A stretch of 64,000 nt of DNA from contig NC_081414.1 in assembly GCF_030272615.1 (NCBI RefSeq), forward strand, positions 4,279,501-4,343,500, given 5' to 3'. This DNA is from Cryptomeria japonica. Taxonomy: Eukaryota > Streptophyta > Pinopsida > Cupressales > Cupressaceae. Of the stretch, positions 18,406 to 31,131 are shown one piece after another. The position numbers were made by a program, and so were the translations under genes. The number at the start of each line of letters is the position of its first letter. Position 1 is the first letter of the stretch. Below the pieces are notes generated by a model that saw nothing but the letters and a program-made list of their open reading frames with translations, was not told where the DNA came from and did not search any database.

Positions 18406-21152
18406 ATGGAAGACGGAGATGAAGTGCAGGCTGTCGTGTGTGACAATGGGTCCGGCACTGTGACGTGCATTAAAATTGTGTTTTGCAGATAAATGTGAAA
18501 TCTTTTTAAGCTATTTGAGTGTGGGTATGTGTAGGCTGGAATGGCAGGAGATGATGCTCCAAGGGCGGTGTTTCCGAGCATAATAGGGCGGGCGCGTCAC
18601 AGAGGAGTAATGGTGGGGATGGGGCAGAAGGATTGCTATGTGGGCGACGAGGCGCAGGCCAAGAGGGGAATCCTGAGCCTCAAGTACCCTGTGGAACACG
18701 GCATTGTTTCCAATTGGGACGACATGGAGAAGCTTTGGCACCACACTTTTACCAACGAGCTCCGCATAGCGCCAGAGGACCATCCTGTTCTGCTCACAGA
18801 GCCGCCATTGAATCCCAAGGCCAACCGTGAGAAGATGGTGGAGATCATGCTTGAAGCCTTTGCCTCCCCTGCCACCTATATTGCTATTCAGGCCGTGCTG
18901 TCCCTCTATGCCAGTGGACGAACTACAGGTATGGCTGTTCGTTTCTTCAACTCTGGAGCTCTGTTATGATGGGTGCGTGGGGAAGAAGAGGGAGATGTTG
19001 GGAATTGGTTTTTTTTTTTTTTTAGGGGTTTAAAACAATTTTTTATATTTATTTAGCAATCTGATATGAGTGCATGAGTGATAGGCTAAACATTTTCAGC
19101 TATCTCTATTTTATCAAAGTATATTTCATCAAAGTTGATCTTGACGGGGGGATATCCATTTCATCAAAGTTGATCTTGGTTGAGATCCATTTCATCGAAG
19201 TTGATCTTGACCTTGTCCTTTTGTCTACATATGTCAGAGCTTGTATTCAACAAGATTTGATTTCTAGTGGACTCATTTAGAACCGTTCAACTTCACCAGT
19301 AAAGAGCTCATTGACAAGAAATTATATTTTCGATGTCAAAGTGTGTTTTTTTTTAAGGCTTTTATATCAAACTGAGAAGCATCTTTGCTTAAGTCATAGG
19401 TTGAAACCTCTTCTGCTGCGAGCTATGGACAAAGGGTTGAGAATTGTTTTTTATTTTGAGGGTTTTATATAAATTTATATTTGTTAAGCAATCTGATATG
19501 AGCACATGAGTTATAGGCTAAACATCTTCAGCTAAGAGTCAAGGACCGTGGGATCACCGTTCTGCCAAAGTTGACAGAGCGTGATCTCAGCCTCATCCCT
19601 TTTTGTGCAATTGCTTTGTACTCAGTAAGACTTGATCCCTCGTAGACTGATTCAAAAACATTCAATTTCATAAATAGATAAAGAGTCCATTGACAAGGAA
19701 TTGTTTGTTCAATGTCAAAAGTAAATTTTTATCAAGATTTTATATCAAACTCAGATGCATCTTTGCTATCCGATTTGGAAGCATGAATCATAGGTTGAAA
19801 CCTCTTCAGTTGAGAGCCAAGGCTTAAGGATTATCCATTCTGTCGAAGTCGTTTTGAACATTGATCTTGGCAAGACCTTACAATTAGCAAAATTTGATTA
19901 GCAGTAGACTCATTTAGAACCATTCAACTTCACTAACAAATTAAATTAATATTTAATTCAGATTCAACTTCGACAAATAACTCTACAACACCCAGATCAT
20001 GAATGATAATCGTTTAAGATGCTGGGGTTAATATTTACCACTAGTGTGCTATATAATCTTAATAGAAACTAAACTATCTTAACAATTTAGTCTGACTTTA
20101 TCTTGTATTGGAATGGTAGGAATTGTATTGGACTCTGGCGATGGGGTGACACATGTGGTGCCAATCTACGAAGGGTTTACACTTCCCCATGCAATTTATC
20201 GCCTTGATTTGGCAGGGCGTGATTTAACAGATGCACTCATGAAAATTTTGACAGAAAGAGGTTACAACTTCTCTACTACTGCTGAACGTGAAATTGTACG
20301 TGACATGAAAGAGAAACTAGGCTATGTGGCCCTTGACTTCGAGCAAGAAATGGAAATTGCCAAATCCTCCTCATCTTCTGAGAAGACTTATGAGCTACCT
20401 GATGGGCAGGTCATCAACATTGGAGGTGAGCGTTTCAGGTGTGCTGAAGTTCTATTCCAACCTTCTCTTGTGGGAGTTGAAGCCCCTGGCATCCATGAGA
20501 CCACCTTCAATTCCATCATGAAATGTGATGTGGACATCAGAAAGGATTTGTATGGAAATATCGTGTTGAGTGGAGGATCCACCATGTTCCCAGGCATTGC
20601 TGATAGGATGAGCAAGGATGTTACTGCTCTAGCTCCCAGTACAGTCAAGGTCAAGGTGGTGGCCCCTCCTGAGAGGAAATACAGTGTTTGGATTGGAGGT
20701 TCAATTCTGGCTTCTCTTAGCACCTTCCGACAGGTATTATTATTCTCAAACTGCTATTCAGTTATCAGGTTACAATATGGTGTCAATAGCTAGATTTTAT
20801 ATAGCTGAAGTTTTGATTTCTTTTCGATAAGGACTGTTGTTATTCATTTGAAGCAATGGTAAAATGAACAAGCTACGAAGCAATCTTCGTCAATGAGAAG
20901 TCAAAACTTCAGTTATGTAGCATCCAGCCATGGTGCATCCTAATAGTTAGATAGCCATTTCCCTATTACTCTTTAGTTATATATATGTTTGTAATAAGAC
21001 TCAGGATCTAGATAGATTCTTGAAAGCATTTTTAGAATCATTATGATTCATTCTAAAGGTAAAAATGTCGTGTCGTGTTTGGACAGATGTGGATAACCAA
21101 GGCTGAATATGAAGAATCTGGACCATCCATAGTGCACAGGAAGTGCTTCTGA
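18406..21152 (+). CDS. ACT: Actin, four coding exons, with a damaged first junction
   Basis: Actin polymerises with ATP into cytoplasmic filaments. Exons: 18406-18459 (or 18464), 18535-18928, 20120-20733, 21087-21152. Introns fall at the conserved plant positions (about codons 20, 152, 356). Diagnostic parts are VVCDNGSG (phosphate loop 1), [38 protein letters not shown] (loop 2), [28 protein letters not shown] and the C-terminus SIVHRKCF. Length would be 375 residues against the usual 377. At the first junction, where plants have MVK, the text is ACT GTG ACG TGC. Using the GT at 18465 shifts the frame. Using the GT at 18460 keeps it but deletes two residues. Either way the ATP-contacting lysine is lost. 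Unusual residues include R for T at GRARHRG and TNELR for YNELR. It could be a diverged gene or an early pseudogene. Confidence 0.88.
18929..20119 (+). repeat. Actin intron 2 with diverged tandem repeats
   Basis: A 1,191-bp intron with GT at 18929 and AG at 20118-20119. It contains about three diverged copies of a 260-430 bp unit. Markers are CAATCTGATATGAG at about 19057 and 19489, CATAGGTTGAAACCTCTTC at about 19395 and 19788, and the AGACTCATTTAGAACC type at about 19269, 19644 (diverged) and 19906. Copy 1 also has a smaller internal triplication of TTTCATCAAAGTTGATCTTG (19125-19215). Confidence 0.75.
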
Positions 21153-22561
21153 ATAAATTGATCCAAATTGATGTTGGTAATTTCAGTGGTATTTTTTTTT
21201 GGTTAAAAATGGTGAGCTAACTTCACAAACGAGGTTGTGGCATTAGGTTTACCTTTTGGCAATGTTAGTTCATGTTATTTGAGTGGAGCAGATGTTTGAG
21301 AAAGTTTTGATGGTACAGAATACATGATTGAAATTAGAAATAAAATGAAAGTCTTGTCACCTTTGTCTCTGCTTTGAAAAATATTATTAGAGTAATCTAA
21401 ATAATTCGTGTTATATTTATTTTTGTATGGTAAAGTACATAAAATATTTTATAAGCTAATGTTCATCACAAAATGTGTGCATTTATAATTAATTTCAAAA
21501 TTCATGGTACCCAAGTTAACATATTAATTTGATTTTTGGGAAGCAACACAAAATGTAAGAATATATATAGAATAAATCTTTCTCCAAGTTTGAAAAAGAA
21601 ATTCCCTTGAATTAAAATCTTAAAACATGTAAATTATGAATAATACTACACTTTTCTCTATATATGCATAATTTTATTTCAAGCTTTTAACATATAACAA
21701 AGAATAGACTTTGGTCTCTTGTATGATTTTGTGAAGAAACTAAACTCACACCATATGAATTAATAACAATTATAATTCAAACCCTATAATTACTATTTGA
21801 TTATTGTTTGGAAGATCAATTTCTGGTGTTTATAAATATAGTTAGAAAATGTATATTGTGTTAGATTAATTTCTTTGCAAGATCCGATAAATTAATAATT
21901 AACACCACATGAATTTATAACAATTACAATTCAATGCCCATACATACTATCAAACTATATTTTATTTTCAAAATAAGACATGCAACATTGATGTCATATT
22001 TATTTGCATACTAATATTGTACATAACACAATAATTAAATACAATTCACACCATACTTGAATGAGGAACTTCTAAAGCAAGTATAGAAAAAATTACTATT
22101 AAAAATGTACGTTGAAAGCATTTAAACTTAAAAGTGTTTTCAAATTGTTAACATACTCATGCAATCGATTCTATTTAATAGTTTGCTTCAATTATAATTC
22201 TAGTTTTGTTTCAAAATGTGTTTTCTTTAAAGTTAAGCATTATCTAAATACATCATAATATTATACCGATAAATTATTCTAAATAAAAATATCCAAAATT
22301 TTACATTTTTAAACAATGGTCATCTATTAAAGATAATCAGAGATTAAAACTAACTAGTCCTTTTATGTGGTTGTTTCTTTTTTGAAACCACACGGATTGT
22401 TATTTTTGGTGGTGTGGCTTTAAGATGTGATTCTATTCTATGTCAATTTTTTTTTAGGATAGACACATATGTTATTTTAAAATAATAATGTGTGCTATTT
22501 AATAATTAGAAATAGATATTTTTAAAAAATGATTGACTTCTAACTCTATGATGGGTCATCT
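21153..22561. other. AT-rich DNA downstream of actin, no gene
   Basis: The actin 3' UTR presumably lies here. AATAAA occurs at 21152 (overlapping the stop) and at 21339, the latter a better-placed polyadenylation signal. Beyond about 21,360 the sequence is very AT-rich with no open frame, RNA or element I can recognise. Confidence 0.5.
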
Positions 22562-22712
22562 TGTTGAAGAAATTAGATGCCCAAGATGAAGCTAGCCAAG
22601 CTTCACCACCAAGCAATAACCAACCACACAAAAGAGAATGATGCAACTAGTAATGAACACCAAATGAGATCAAGAAGCAAAACTTGAGATTAACTTGCAA
22701 TGAATTGCTATG
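22562..22712 (-). repeat. LTR fragment, same family as 63051-63483
   Basis: From TGTTGAAGAAATTAG to about TGCAATGAATTG this matches 63051-63205 closely, with the same phrases CAAGCAATAACCAACCA and ATGAGATCAAGAAGCAAA. By orientation it is the 3' part of an LTR on the minus strand. It is cut at 22713 by the next element. Confidence 0.8.
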
Positions 22713-23736
22713 TGTTGAGGCTAAAGTTAAACTCCAAAGAAGTATCTTGAAACTTATTAGTCCATCATAAAATATAAATGAAAGCTACAGGAAACTTAGC
22801 TTCAACCAATGAAGTAACATGAAATAAACAAAATAAACAAGATTATACCTTCTATGATTTACACCTCATTGTGTCCTAACTCCACTGTTCTTGGTTAACT
22901 GATACTATGATATGCAAATGATATTAAGCTAACATGCTATATGCTTCAAACTCAAACTCACGGATGCAAGATAAAGACTCCTAGAATGACTATAAGATTA
23001 GCTAATTAGACTATTAGACTATTAGTTTTTTAAAATGTCTTAGAAGACCTCTATTTATAGATTTTTGAGTGCATAATCTTAGGTGGCAGAGATCAACGAT
23101 CATGATCAAATCCTGCAATTTGGATGGCTATGGCAAAGATGTTGGGATCTGAGAGAGAAAGGTGGAAGATGTTCCTCCTACTCCTATAGGATGGAGGAAA
23201 AGGTGGAAAGAGAAGGTAAGTATCATTCATCTCACCTTGACTGAGGATGGAGACTGAGAGAATATAGGATAGTTGGAGAAGATTTAGGGATAAGAGGACA
23301 AGTGGACTCAACTTCTTCCAAAGATGTAGGAAGGTTGGAGAGAATATAGGGAGGTTGATGAATGTGTGTGCCTACACATTATTTGGAGAATGAAATGAAT
23401 GTTGAATATAATGATGCATATTAATATTAAAAATATTAATATCTTTACCCACATGATTGAATGAGTTGGCAAAAGAGGAAGTGATGTCTAGATGAGGGTG
23501 GATTTAAATAATTTAAGAAATTATTTAATTTAAGAAGACTATAGGATAGTGGATATAAGAATAATTAAATATTAGATATTTAATTGATTAGAAGAAAGGC
23601 TAAATGAATTTATTAATATAATATTTTAATTAATTAATAGAAGAATGAATTAAATAAATTAATCTTTTCAAAATAACTATTTAATAAAAGAATAATTATT
23701 AAATAAATTGCTCATAGCAAATTTTATATGTATACA
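22713..23736 (-). repeat. 3' LTR of the LARD-like element
   Basis: On the minus strand it starts TGTATACATATAAAA directly after the purine tract AAAGAGGGGCAAAA (plus-strand positions 23737-23750) and ends AGCCTCAACA at 22713, giving 1,024 bp. About 135 bp at its end match 31132-31268. A TATTTATAG-type box is near 23050 (plus strand), so promoter position is uncertain. Confidence 0.75.
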
Positions 23737-23750
23737 TTTTGCCCCTCTTT

Positions 23751-26700
23751 AAAATAATGTTGAGACAACATTGTTTGAAAGATTAAATCAAGTCTTGATA
23801 ATGTGCCTAATGAAGATAAAAATCTTGATTGTGTGCCCCCTGGAGAGATTGATTGTGAAATTGTTAAAAAATTTGGATTGAACGATTGATCTCATGATAA
23901 TTGATTGAAATTTCTACAACTTTAGTTGATGAAAATGTCCACTCTTTGATTACTTTGATATTCTGCTTGATTTGATGATTGATAGAGTTTGATTGACCCC
24001 ATGATCGATGAGGGTCAATGATATAAACTCAAAGCTGTGATGATCTGATAGGATAGAATTTGATTGACTTCATGATTGATGAACTTCAATAATGTAAACT
24101 TGAGATTGGATAGACTAGATGCGTAACCTCATGATGAATGAGCGTCACTAATATGTGGTCAAAGAGATTGATAGAAATCTCAAGTGAGCGGATAGAATAG
24201 CTGATTGATTGATCAAAGCAATTGATTGGATCAAGAACTGACATTTTGTTGATATCATGTTGTCGGAGGATCTAGATGTATTGATTCATCCAGGGGGGAG
24301 CAGGAGGATCAACGAGGCCTACAACATCTGGAAAAGAGTGGTGCTCTTCGTCCTAGTTGACATATTGATATGAGACATTGATTTGTATCATGGGACATTG
24401 TATTTTATTGATTATTTCTTTGATATCATTGTATACTTGGAATTTTTATTGTTTTATGATGATATGCAGGCATGGACGTTATATGATGTTGATGATTCAT
24501 GATTTATTATGCATACTACTTTATATGATGATGACTTATATGCAATGACTACATGGATGATGTTATGATGATCTTTCCTTTCCTTTATATTTCATGATGT
24601 TTTATATGATATGATGATGATTTATATGATGATAATGCTTATAATGACATGTATGCAAATGAATGTTTATTTATATTCCTTGATGTATATGCATGTGATG
24701 ATGAAATGATTTACATGAAATGCATTTGATTTTTTTGATTTGATAATCATGGATGCAAATGTTATAATGATAACTTAAATGATATGCTTGATGAGACTCA
24801 TGTGATGGATGCCTATTATGACATGTATGCATATGTTAATGAGATGATATTATGATGCTTATAAATGTGATGTTATGATCGCAATGAGATGCTTATAATG
24901 ATATGATAGATGAAAAAGATGCAATTAAACGATCTTTAATGGATATAATGACTTAATGATTACTAGATGCAAAATGATGATGAACTTAATGCAACTAATA
25001 ATGACAAATGAAAGAATGAAATGCAAATGATTTTTTTTTTGTTATGATTGAATTCAAACTAATGAAATGAATGATGACGATTAATATGCAAACCTAATGA
25101 TTTTAAAGATAATGAACCTAAAACGATCAATGCAAATTGTTTTTGTTTGTCCAAGTATACTCAACCTTTATTTATGATCGTTGATCCCTAAATGAAATGG
25201 GATGAATGCTTATAATGCAAATGATAAAATGAATGCAATTAATAATTAATCTAAATGATCTATCTAAAATGATACTTCCATTCTTCACATACTTTCTTGT
25301 AACAGTGCTTGATTTCATCATTGAGATTTTAAATGTTGTAAGAAAATACAAGAAACTTGACATAATGATTCAAGCTAACTTGAGTGCTTCTTACATGGAT
25401 TTTGATATAACAAGTTTATACAAGCAACTTGATATAATGAATCAAGCTGATCTGAGTATTTCTTGCAGAACAAACAAGAATTATCCCCTTTCATGCATGA
25501 CTCCGAACGTCCTCTATGATATTTTGTCAATCATATCCTTAGACAAGTACACACCTTAGTAAGAGATAAACCACAAACAACAAACAAATAAAATAATCAT
25601 GCCCCATCATAGCTTCTCTATTCATGGACATCATCGAATTACATAGAGTACATGATTAGCGAAAATCAAGATATAAACATTGAATCTTATGTATCATACA
25701 TATGTTCTCATGGCCATTAACTGATATAATCATCTTGATGAATGTTCATTGATAATCCATTGTTACTTGTTGGTTTAAATCTTTGTGTTCAGAATGTCAC
25801 AATCCAGTTATTACAAATGCCTTGATCTTCGTTGCTTGTTGTTCATCATCTATTTCAATACCCTAAGTGTTTTTAGTTTTTCTAAATTTTTTGAATGTTT
25901 TTGGATTTTCAAAGATTTAAAAGATCACCTTAGCAAAAGGATTTTAGGATTTTGCCCCCAGCGGAAACAAACTTTATTACGGATGTGCGAAAAAATGATC
26001 CAAACCATGGTGAGATGCAATACATATATCATTAATTCTAATAAAATCTAAGACAATGACTACACTAAGTATGTCAAAGATTAATAACTTGTTTGATAAA
26101 CTACATATTTCTTGCTAATGATTCAAAGCAATGGATGTGATAGGATGAATATATGCGATAAGATAGATGGATGAGATAAGATAGATGGATGTGATAGGAT
26201 GGATGGATGCGCAAAGCGATCTCATAGATGGTGAAACTCACTTTTAGATAACGCCTATTTACCAGGTTTTCACCATCTAAATTTATTGCATTTTTTGATT
26301 GCTATGATTTTTTTGTATTTTTCTTGATTTTTTAATTTTTAGAGAGATGAAACATGTCATTCCATCAATTGATAAAGACGAGACTAACTAGGACAAAATA
26401 TTGTAGTCACACTGATCTATGTCATTGTTTTGATTGTTTGATGATTGATAGGAATGTCTGGTTCCAAAGAGTGAGTACCCCATATAAGACCAATCCGTCT
26501 GGTTTCGAGCGTACCTTTCCCTATATAAGACACGTTGATGTTGATAGATGAATTGATTAACTAGACTTGTTGATCAGTTTGATTGTAGACCTTGAGAGTT
26601 TTCCCGTTGTTGATCTCATTTGACCAGATGGTCCATGTTGTCATGCTTTGATTTTAAATTTTTTATTTGATTTTGTCGATTTTTTTAATTTTTAGTTTTT

Positions 26701-28065
26701 GGACATTTTGTGATTTTTTAGAATTTTTAGAATTAGAAGCAAGATGTATTTGTTTGTCTCAATGTCTATCAAGACAAGTAATATTATGAATGGATGAATG
26801 AACTTTGAGGTGAAGATGAATGGGTGAAAGATGGAGGTAGCTTATTATGGAACATGAAGGGGCACACCAAGAGCTTTTCAAAATCATGTTTTGTCCTTAG
26901 TTTTGGTCAAGATCAAGGATGGAAAAGAGGATATGGATAGAGATAGGACATGGATAGGAGAAACAATATCATAGATAGTGAGGGATGATGGAAGCAATGA
27001 ATAGATAGGATAGATGGTATGGACTAGAGGGTATGGATATTGTGAAGCAAAATCATAGATAATGATGAATTTAGATTGGCTAATGGATATTGGAGGAAGG
27101 ATAAGGGGAGATATGGTATGACGAATATAGTGGATGAACTTTTGCCCCCAAGCATAGAGGTCACCATTTGCAAAAAGGCAATATGTAAGATTGTCACAAC
27201 ATATAGCACCACCCAAATAAGTGTCCCTAAACTTTTCAAAGATAGAGACCCAACCCACACTTAGAACCTCCAGAAAACTCAACCGAACATATCTAGCGAC
27301 TAGGAAGCAAACTCAAAAGGGAAGAAGAATCCCCAAACCAGATCAAGGTACTTAGTCTTTGATTACCCATGTGTGTGCGAGTGAGTTCATTCTGGCTCAT
27401 ATAATCATTATAATCTTCAGAATCCAACATGGCTAGCTACATGAGTTACCCTGACTTCAAAAGCATCCTGGATATAGCATCACTACCAGCAAGCATCCAT
27501 ATCTCTAACGAGGTTCTCGTTGTAATATCACAAATATTTCTCCATTTCCAGCCATACGTCCATATCCCCAATGGATTTACTCGCATATTCCCATAGACAA
27601 GCATTTTGATATTTCATTTTTTTAAATTTTTAAATTTTTCTTTTCTTGATATTTCTTTTCATGCTCATGTTTTTGATCTTTTGATATTGCCTTTTTCTCT
27701 TCTTATTTTTCTTGCATTGGTTTGTAAGTGATGGAACTTACATGGGTTTGATAATTACATTGGCACTGAAACAAGATTTTAGATTTTTCACTAGCCGTGT
27801 CTTCAACTAAAAGATCACAATGCTAAAGAGCAATTGATTAAGTGTATGAGATATAGTAATCAAAAGATGTCGGTACCAAGATACGATAAGTGGTTCCATT
27901 TTGGATTGAGTGTGTATCCTAACCAAAAGGTAATGTTAAAGAGGAACAACCTCAGGTTCTGCACCGTTTCATGAATAAATATCTAGGAAATGGACTGAAC
28001 ATAAAATCAAGTGTGGGTGAGCATGTGACAAAATGACACAAATGCCTATTTCACAGATAACGGAT
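23751..28065 (-). other. LARD interior, 3' part: low-complexity, no ORF
   Basis: 24420-25110 is dominated by degenerate ATGATG/TATATGATGAT words, and 26,120-26,220 has GATAGATGGATG repeats. 23,790-24,250 has repeated GATTGATTGA/AACTTGAGATTG phrases. Open frames here are short and unlike any protein I know. It probably corresponds to a long untranslated region of the element. Confidence 0.5.
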
Positions 28066-28980
28066 TTATGCAAAGAATTGAATGAAAGGGATGGAAGAAT
28101 GGAAAAGAGGTGTTGGATAATAGATATGATGTTTGAAGATTTGTGCAAGGATAGATAAAAATGTCTTCAAGATGAGCATGGGTACACAACTTGAGAGGTG
28201 ATTAAGTGATGGAGGAAAATTGAATTTTGGGACATAAGGACCCAAAATAGATAGAGGAAATGATGGAAGAATAGATTTGGAAAGTGGGAGATGTTTAGAT
28301 AGATGGTTGAAGGAAGCTTTTGGAACAACAAGTATAGATGCCAATTTTGATTGTTCTTTGGATTGTAATGTTTTTATGGGCCTCCCCATTGATTTTGATT
28401 TTTCTTCTTTCTTAAAGGGTTTTTGTAGACTTTTGGATATTTCTTTTTGCTTTTGGATCATATTTTTCTTTGATTTGACATGTCTTTTAGATTGAACATA
28501 TAGATCTTTGTATGCATGTGGATATTTAGACTTGTGGATGTTATTCTTGACATCTAAATTTCTTCCAAAAGGAATGGGAATCATGGATGGATAGGAATGA
28601 TATGGAGGTATTTTGGATGGGTGGATGTAAGGTCCTAAGATGGATAGAAGGAAGGAAGGCTTTGTCTTTGGAATGAAAGGACCTAAAATGGATTTGGAGG
28701 ATGAAGGGATACCTTGATCTTGACTTGGAATAGGATCATTTGAGATTTTTTCTTGATTTTGAATTAGATCCTTGGTGGAGATGGAAGGAATAGCATGCTT
28801 TTGCTTAGGAGATGGATGTTGAATGTGACTCTACTCTTGAGATGAAAGGGGATCATCGTGGATGGAATACCAAAAGATTAGGGGATCATCATAAGATTCT
28901 TGATAGGTGGGATCTTGATCGAAAATGGGATTAGATTGGATAGTCATGATATCTTGATCTTGATTTATGCTAGCATTCAT
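28066..28980 (-). pseudogene. Low-complexity ORF of the LARD-like element
   Basis: A minus-strand frame from an ATG at 28980 to the stop at 28066-28068 (305 codons) with one in-frame TAG near 28830. The N-terminal part is rich in Q, D, S and P (starts MNASINQDQDIM). The middle is basic (KSKKNMIQKQKEISKSLQK), and repeated SILGPYV/SILGPYI/SILGPFI phrases occur three or more times. It resembles no known gag or pol domain. Its central place in an LTR element suggests a gag-like or RNA-binding role, but this is inference only. Confidence 0.4.
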
Positions 28981-29412
28981 TTCCTTTGACTAATCTTCAT
29001 CTTTTCAAGTGAAAAGGTATGGCCATATGAGTGATCAAAGTTGATATTTTTTATTAGTTTGACTTGATAGCACATACCTTGTTTTGACACCCAAGCTTAC
29101 TAGTCAAATAGAGGGTTCAATAATCCCCTATTGATGTGACTAAGTACGTCAAATGATATGATAAAGTTCCCCGATATTGGAAACTAGATGGATTTGACTA
29201 ACTTGGATAGCTAGACTAAGTATCTGATGTTGATATTGGTTGAAAGTGTGAAACTTAGATCACTAGATGATATTCCTCTGATTTTGTTAGAAGAAACCCT
29301 GTTTGCTTGACTAGCTATGAAGTCTGTGACGGTTGAAATGATATCTTCTCGAAAATGGGTATCTAGATCTATTTTCAAAATTTTTTGGTGACAAGTTGAA
29401 ATGCTCTCTGTT
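28981..29412 (-). other. LARD leader segment, no gene
   Basis: Non-coding between the ORF start and the first 21-bp repeat array. Contains ACTAGATG/TTGACTAG phrases without clear periodicity. Confidence 0.4.
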
Positions 29413-29700
29413 TTGAATGCGCTAAAACAAATGCGTGACTTAATTGTATATATGCATTGTCAAATAGTGTAAATGTGTTTTCCTATTGAATAAAAGCGTT
29501 GCTCTGCATAGTAAAAGCGCTACCCTAAGGTGCAAAAGTGTTGTTTTAGTTGTAAAAGCATTATTCTGTTGAGCAAATGCATGATCCTAAAGGTCAAAAG
29601 CGTTGTATTGTTGACCAAAAGTGTTGTTCTGTGTAGCAAATGCATTGTTCTATGTTGTAAAAGCATTGTTTTGCATTACAAAAGCGTGATTCTGACTGTG
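29413..29700. repeat. 21-bp minisatellite array 1
   Basis: About 13 head-to-tail units of 21 bases, consensus AAAAGCGTTGTTCTG plus six variable bases (variants AAATGCATG, AAAAGTGTTG, AAAAGCATTG). Register is kept almost perfectly from 29429 to 29700. Because 21 is a multiple of three, open frames through it read as heptad-like peptides on both strands. It lies in the element leader, between the primer site and the ORF. Confidence 0.9.
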
Positions 29701-30788
29701 TTAAATGAAATTTCCAGTTTTCCAACAAGTTGTTAGATTTTTGACTTATTTCAGAATGATGATTTTTCGAGTTTTTGACCATTTAGAGAACGTTTTGCAG
29801 ACATAAAAGACACAATGTTTGGAAAGAAAAGTGCACAAGTAAGCATAAAACTTATGATGGGTCGAGACAATAATTGTTGAATCTCACATGGGGTTTCCCC
29901 CGAGGCTATGCTATTCAAAGCGGATATTTAGGTGCTTGACCCCACTGGCTCCACCCTTGGCACTCACTTCTCTGGGGAAGCCAAGCACTAGTTTCCATGA
30001 AAACTCCCCATGGCAAACTTCATGTCTCTACTAAGAGCCGTATGTGTGTGAGCCGCTTTAGAGGTCCGACCTCCTGTGCCAACAATTAGATGGATTTTGG
30101 CAGGCAATAAAAATGGTTTTTAAGTGAAGGTTTATGTTTGAAGATACCCTTTGAAATCGCACAAGCGCGATTGAGGCCTATAGCCCAACAAAGTACCAAA
30201 CAAGATGTAGTCACGCAAGCGTGATTGAGACCTCAAGGCCCTACAATGCTCAATATGAGATAACTCAAATATGCTCCATCCCCCGAGATTTTCATCTCAA
30301 AAGGCAATTTGATAATAGTGAGTTAGAATACTTGGTTTTAGCCATACTCACTTGGGTCGTTCTCTTCTCACTAGCCCCTTCAAGGCATTTGGGAAGACAA
30401 ACCCTCTAAAGGTTACACATAAAGGAAGTAGGTCCAATTTTCTGATCAATGCATGAGGGTGAGAGCATACTCGCCTACTACTTCAACAGGCACATAAGAC
30501 AAAGGTTTATTTTAAGCCTTCTAAAATCTATGTACAACTACTTTAAAGAAGACACTCAAATGCAAGTTGCATGTTGTTGATTATCCTCCTAGTTAGACTA
30601 GATGAGCAAGATATGATATGTTACTCTCCAAAATAACTCCTAATTAACTAGATGTGTAAATGCATGAAATTTTCTTCAAAATAACCCTACACACATAGAT
30701 GTCAGTAGTTTTTAAATTCCTAGTTCTTGGACATTCGGACCTGCAAAAAAGTTTGTTAGCATATCACGAAAATTCAAATTTTTTCCTT
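29701..30788 (-). other. LARD leader between the two minisatellite arrays
   Basis: No coding frame of note. Around 29,880-30,080 it is less AT-rich, with GGGGTTTCCCCCGAGG and CCCACTGGCTCCACCC, a possible structured leader or packaging region. Two near-repeats GCACAAGCGCGATTGAGGCC / CACGCAAGCGTGATTGAGAC lie at about 30160 and 30210. Confidence 0.4.
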
Positions 30789-31065
30789 GGAGTGGAACAA
30801 AAGTGCTGATCTAGTGAATGCGCTATACTATAACTCAAAAGCGCTAACCTAAATGATGAATGCATGAACCTACTGCATGGAAGCGCTGCTCTGAGAAGCT
30901 AAATGCGTGATTCTTTCAACCAAAGCGTTAACCTAATTGCTATATGCATTAACTTGCTGCACAAAAGCATTAACCTACTTCACAGAAGCACTAACCTACT
31001 ACACAAAAGCGTTTTCCTATTTCACACAGGCATGAAAATAGGTTACAAATGCGTTAAACATGATT
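30789..31065. repeat. 21-bp minisatellite array 2
   Basis: A second array of about 13 units, mostly 21 bases, with the same core (AAAAGCGCTAACCTA, AAATGCGTGATTCT, AAAGCATTAACCTA). It is related to array 1 but more diverged, ending about 50 bases before the primer site. Confidence 0.87.
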
Positions 31066-31110
31066 TTAGCAAGAAAAAGACAAAATATTATAAGTTTATG
31101 CGAGGCCTGA

Positions 31111-31131
31111 GCCCATGGTGGGCGCCAACAA
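31111..31131 (-). other. Primer binding site of the LARD-like element
   Basis: On the minus strand, TTGTTGGCGCCCACCATGGG begins directly inside the 5' LTR end (TAGCCTCAACA). TTGGCGCC-type primer sites occur in plant gypsy elements of the Tat/Ogre group. This sets the orientation of the element. Confidence 0.65.

Noticed and set aside
18406-21152. Actin as a processed (retrocopied) pseudogene
   Set aside because: It keeps all three conserved coding introns, a leader intron and a TATA box, so it is not an mRNA-derived copy. Only the first splice junction is damaged.
29530-29736. Cys/Lys/Val-rich peptide frame across the 21-bp array
   Set aside because: It is open only because the repeat period is a multiple of three. 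No start context or family support.
29413-31065. A CRISPR-like array
   Set aside because: The 21-bp units are contiguous and degenerate with no unique spacers between identical repeats, and the context is a plant retroelement.
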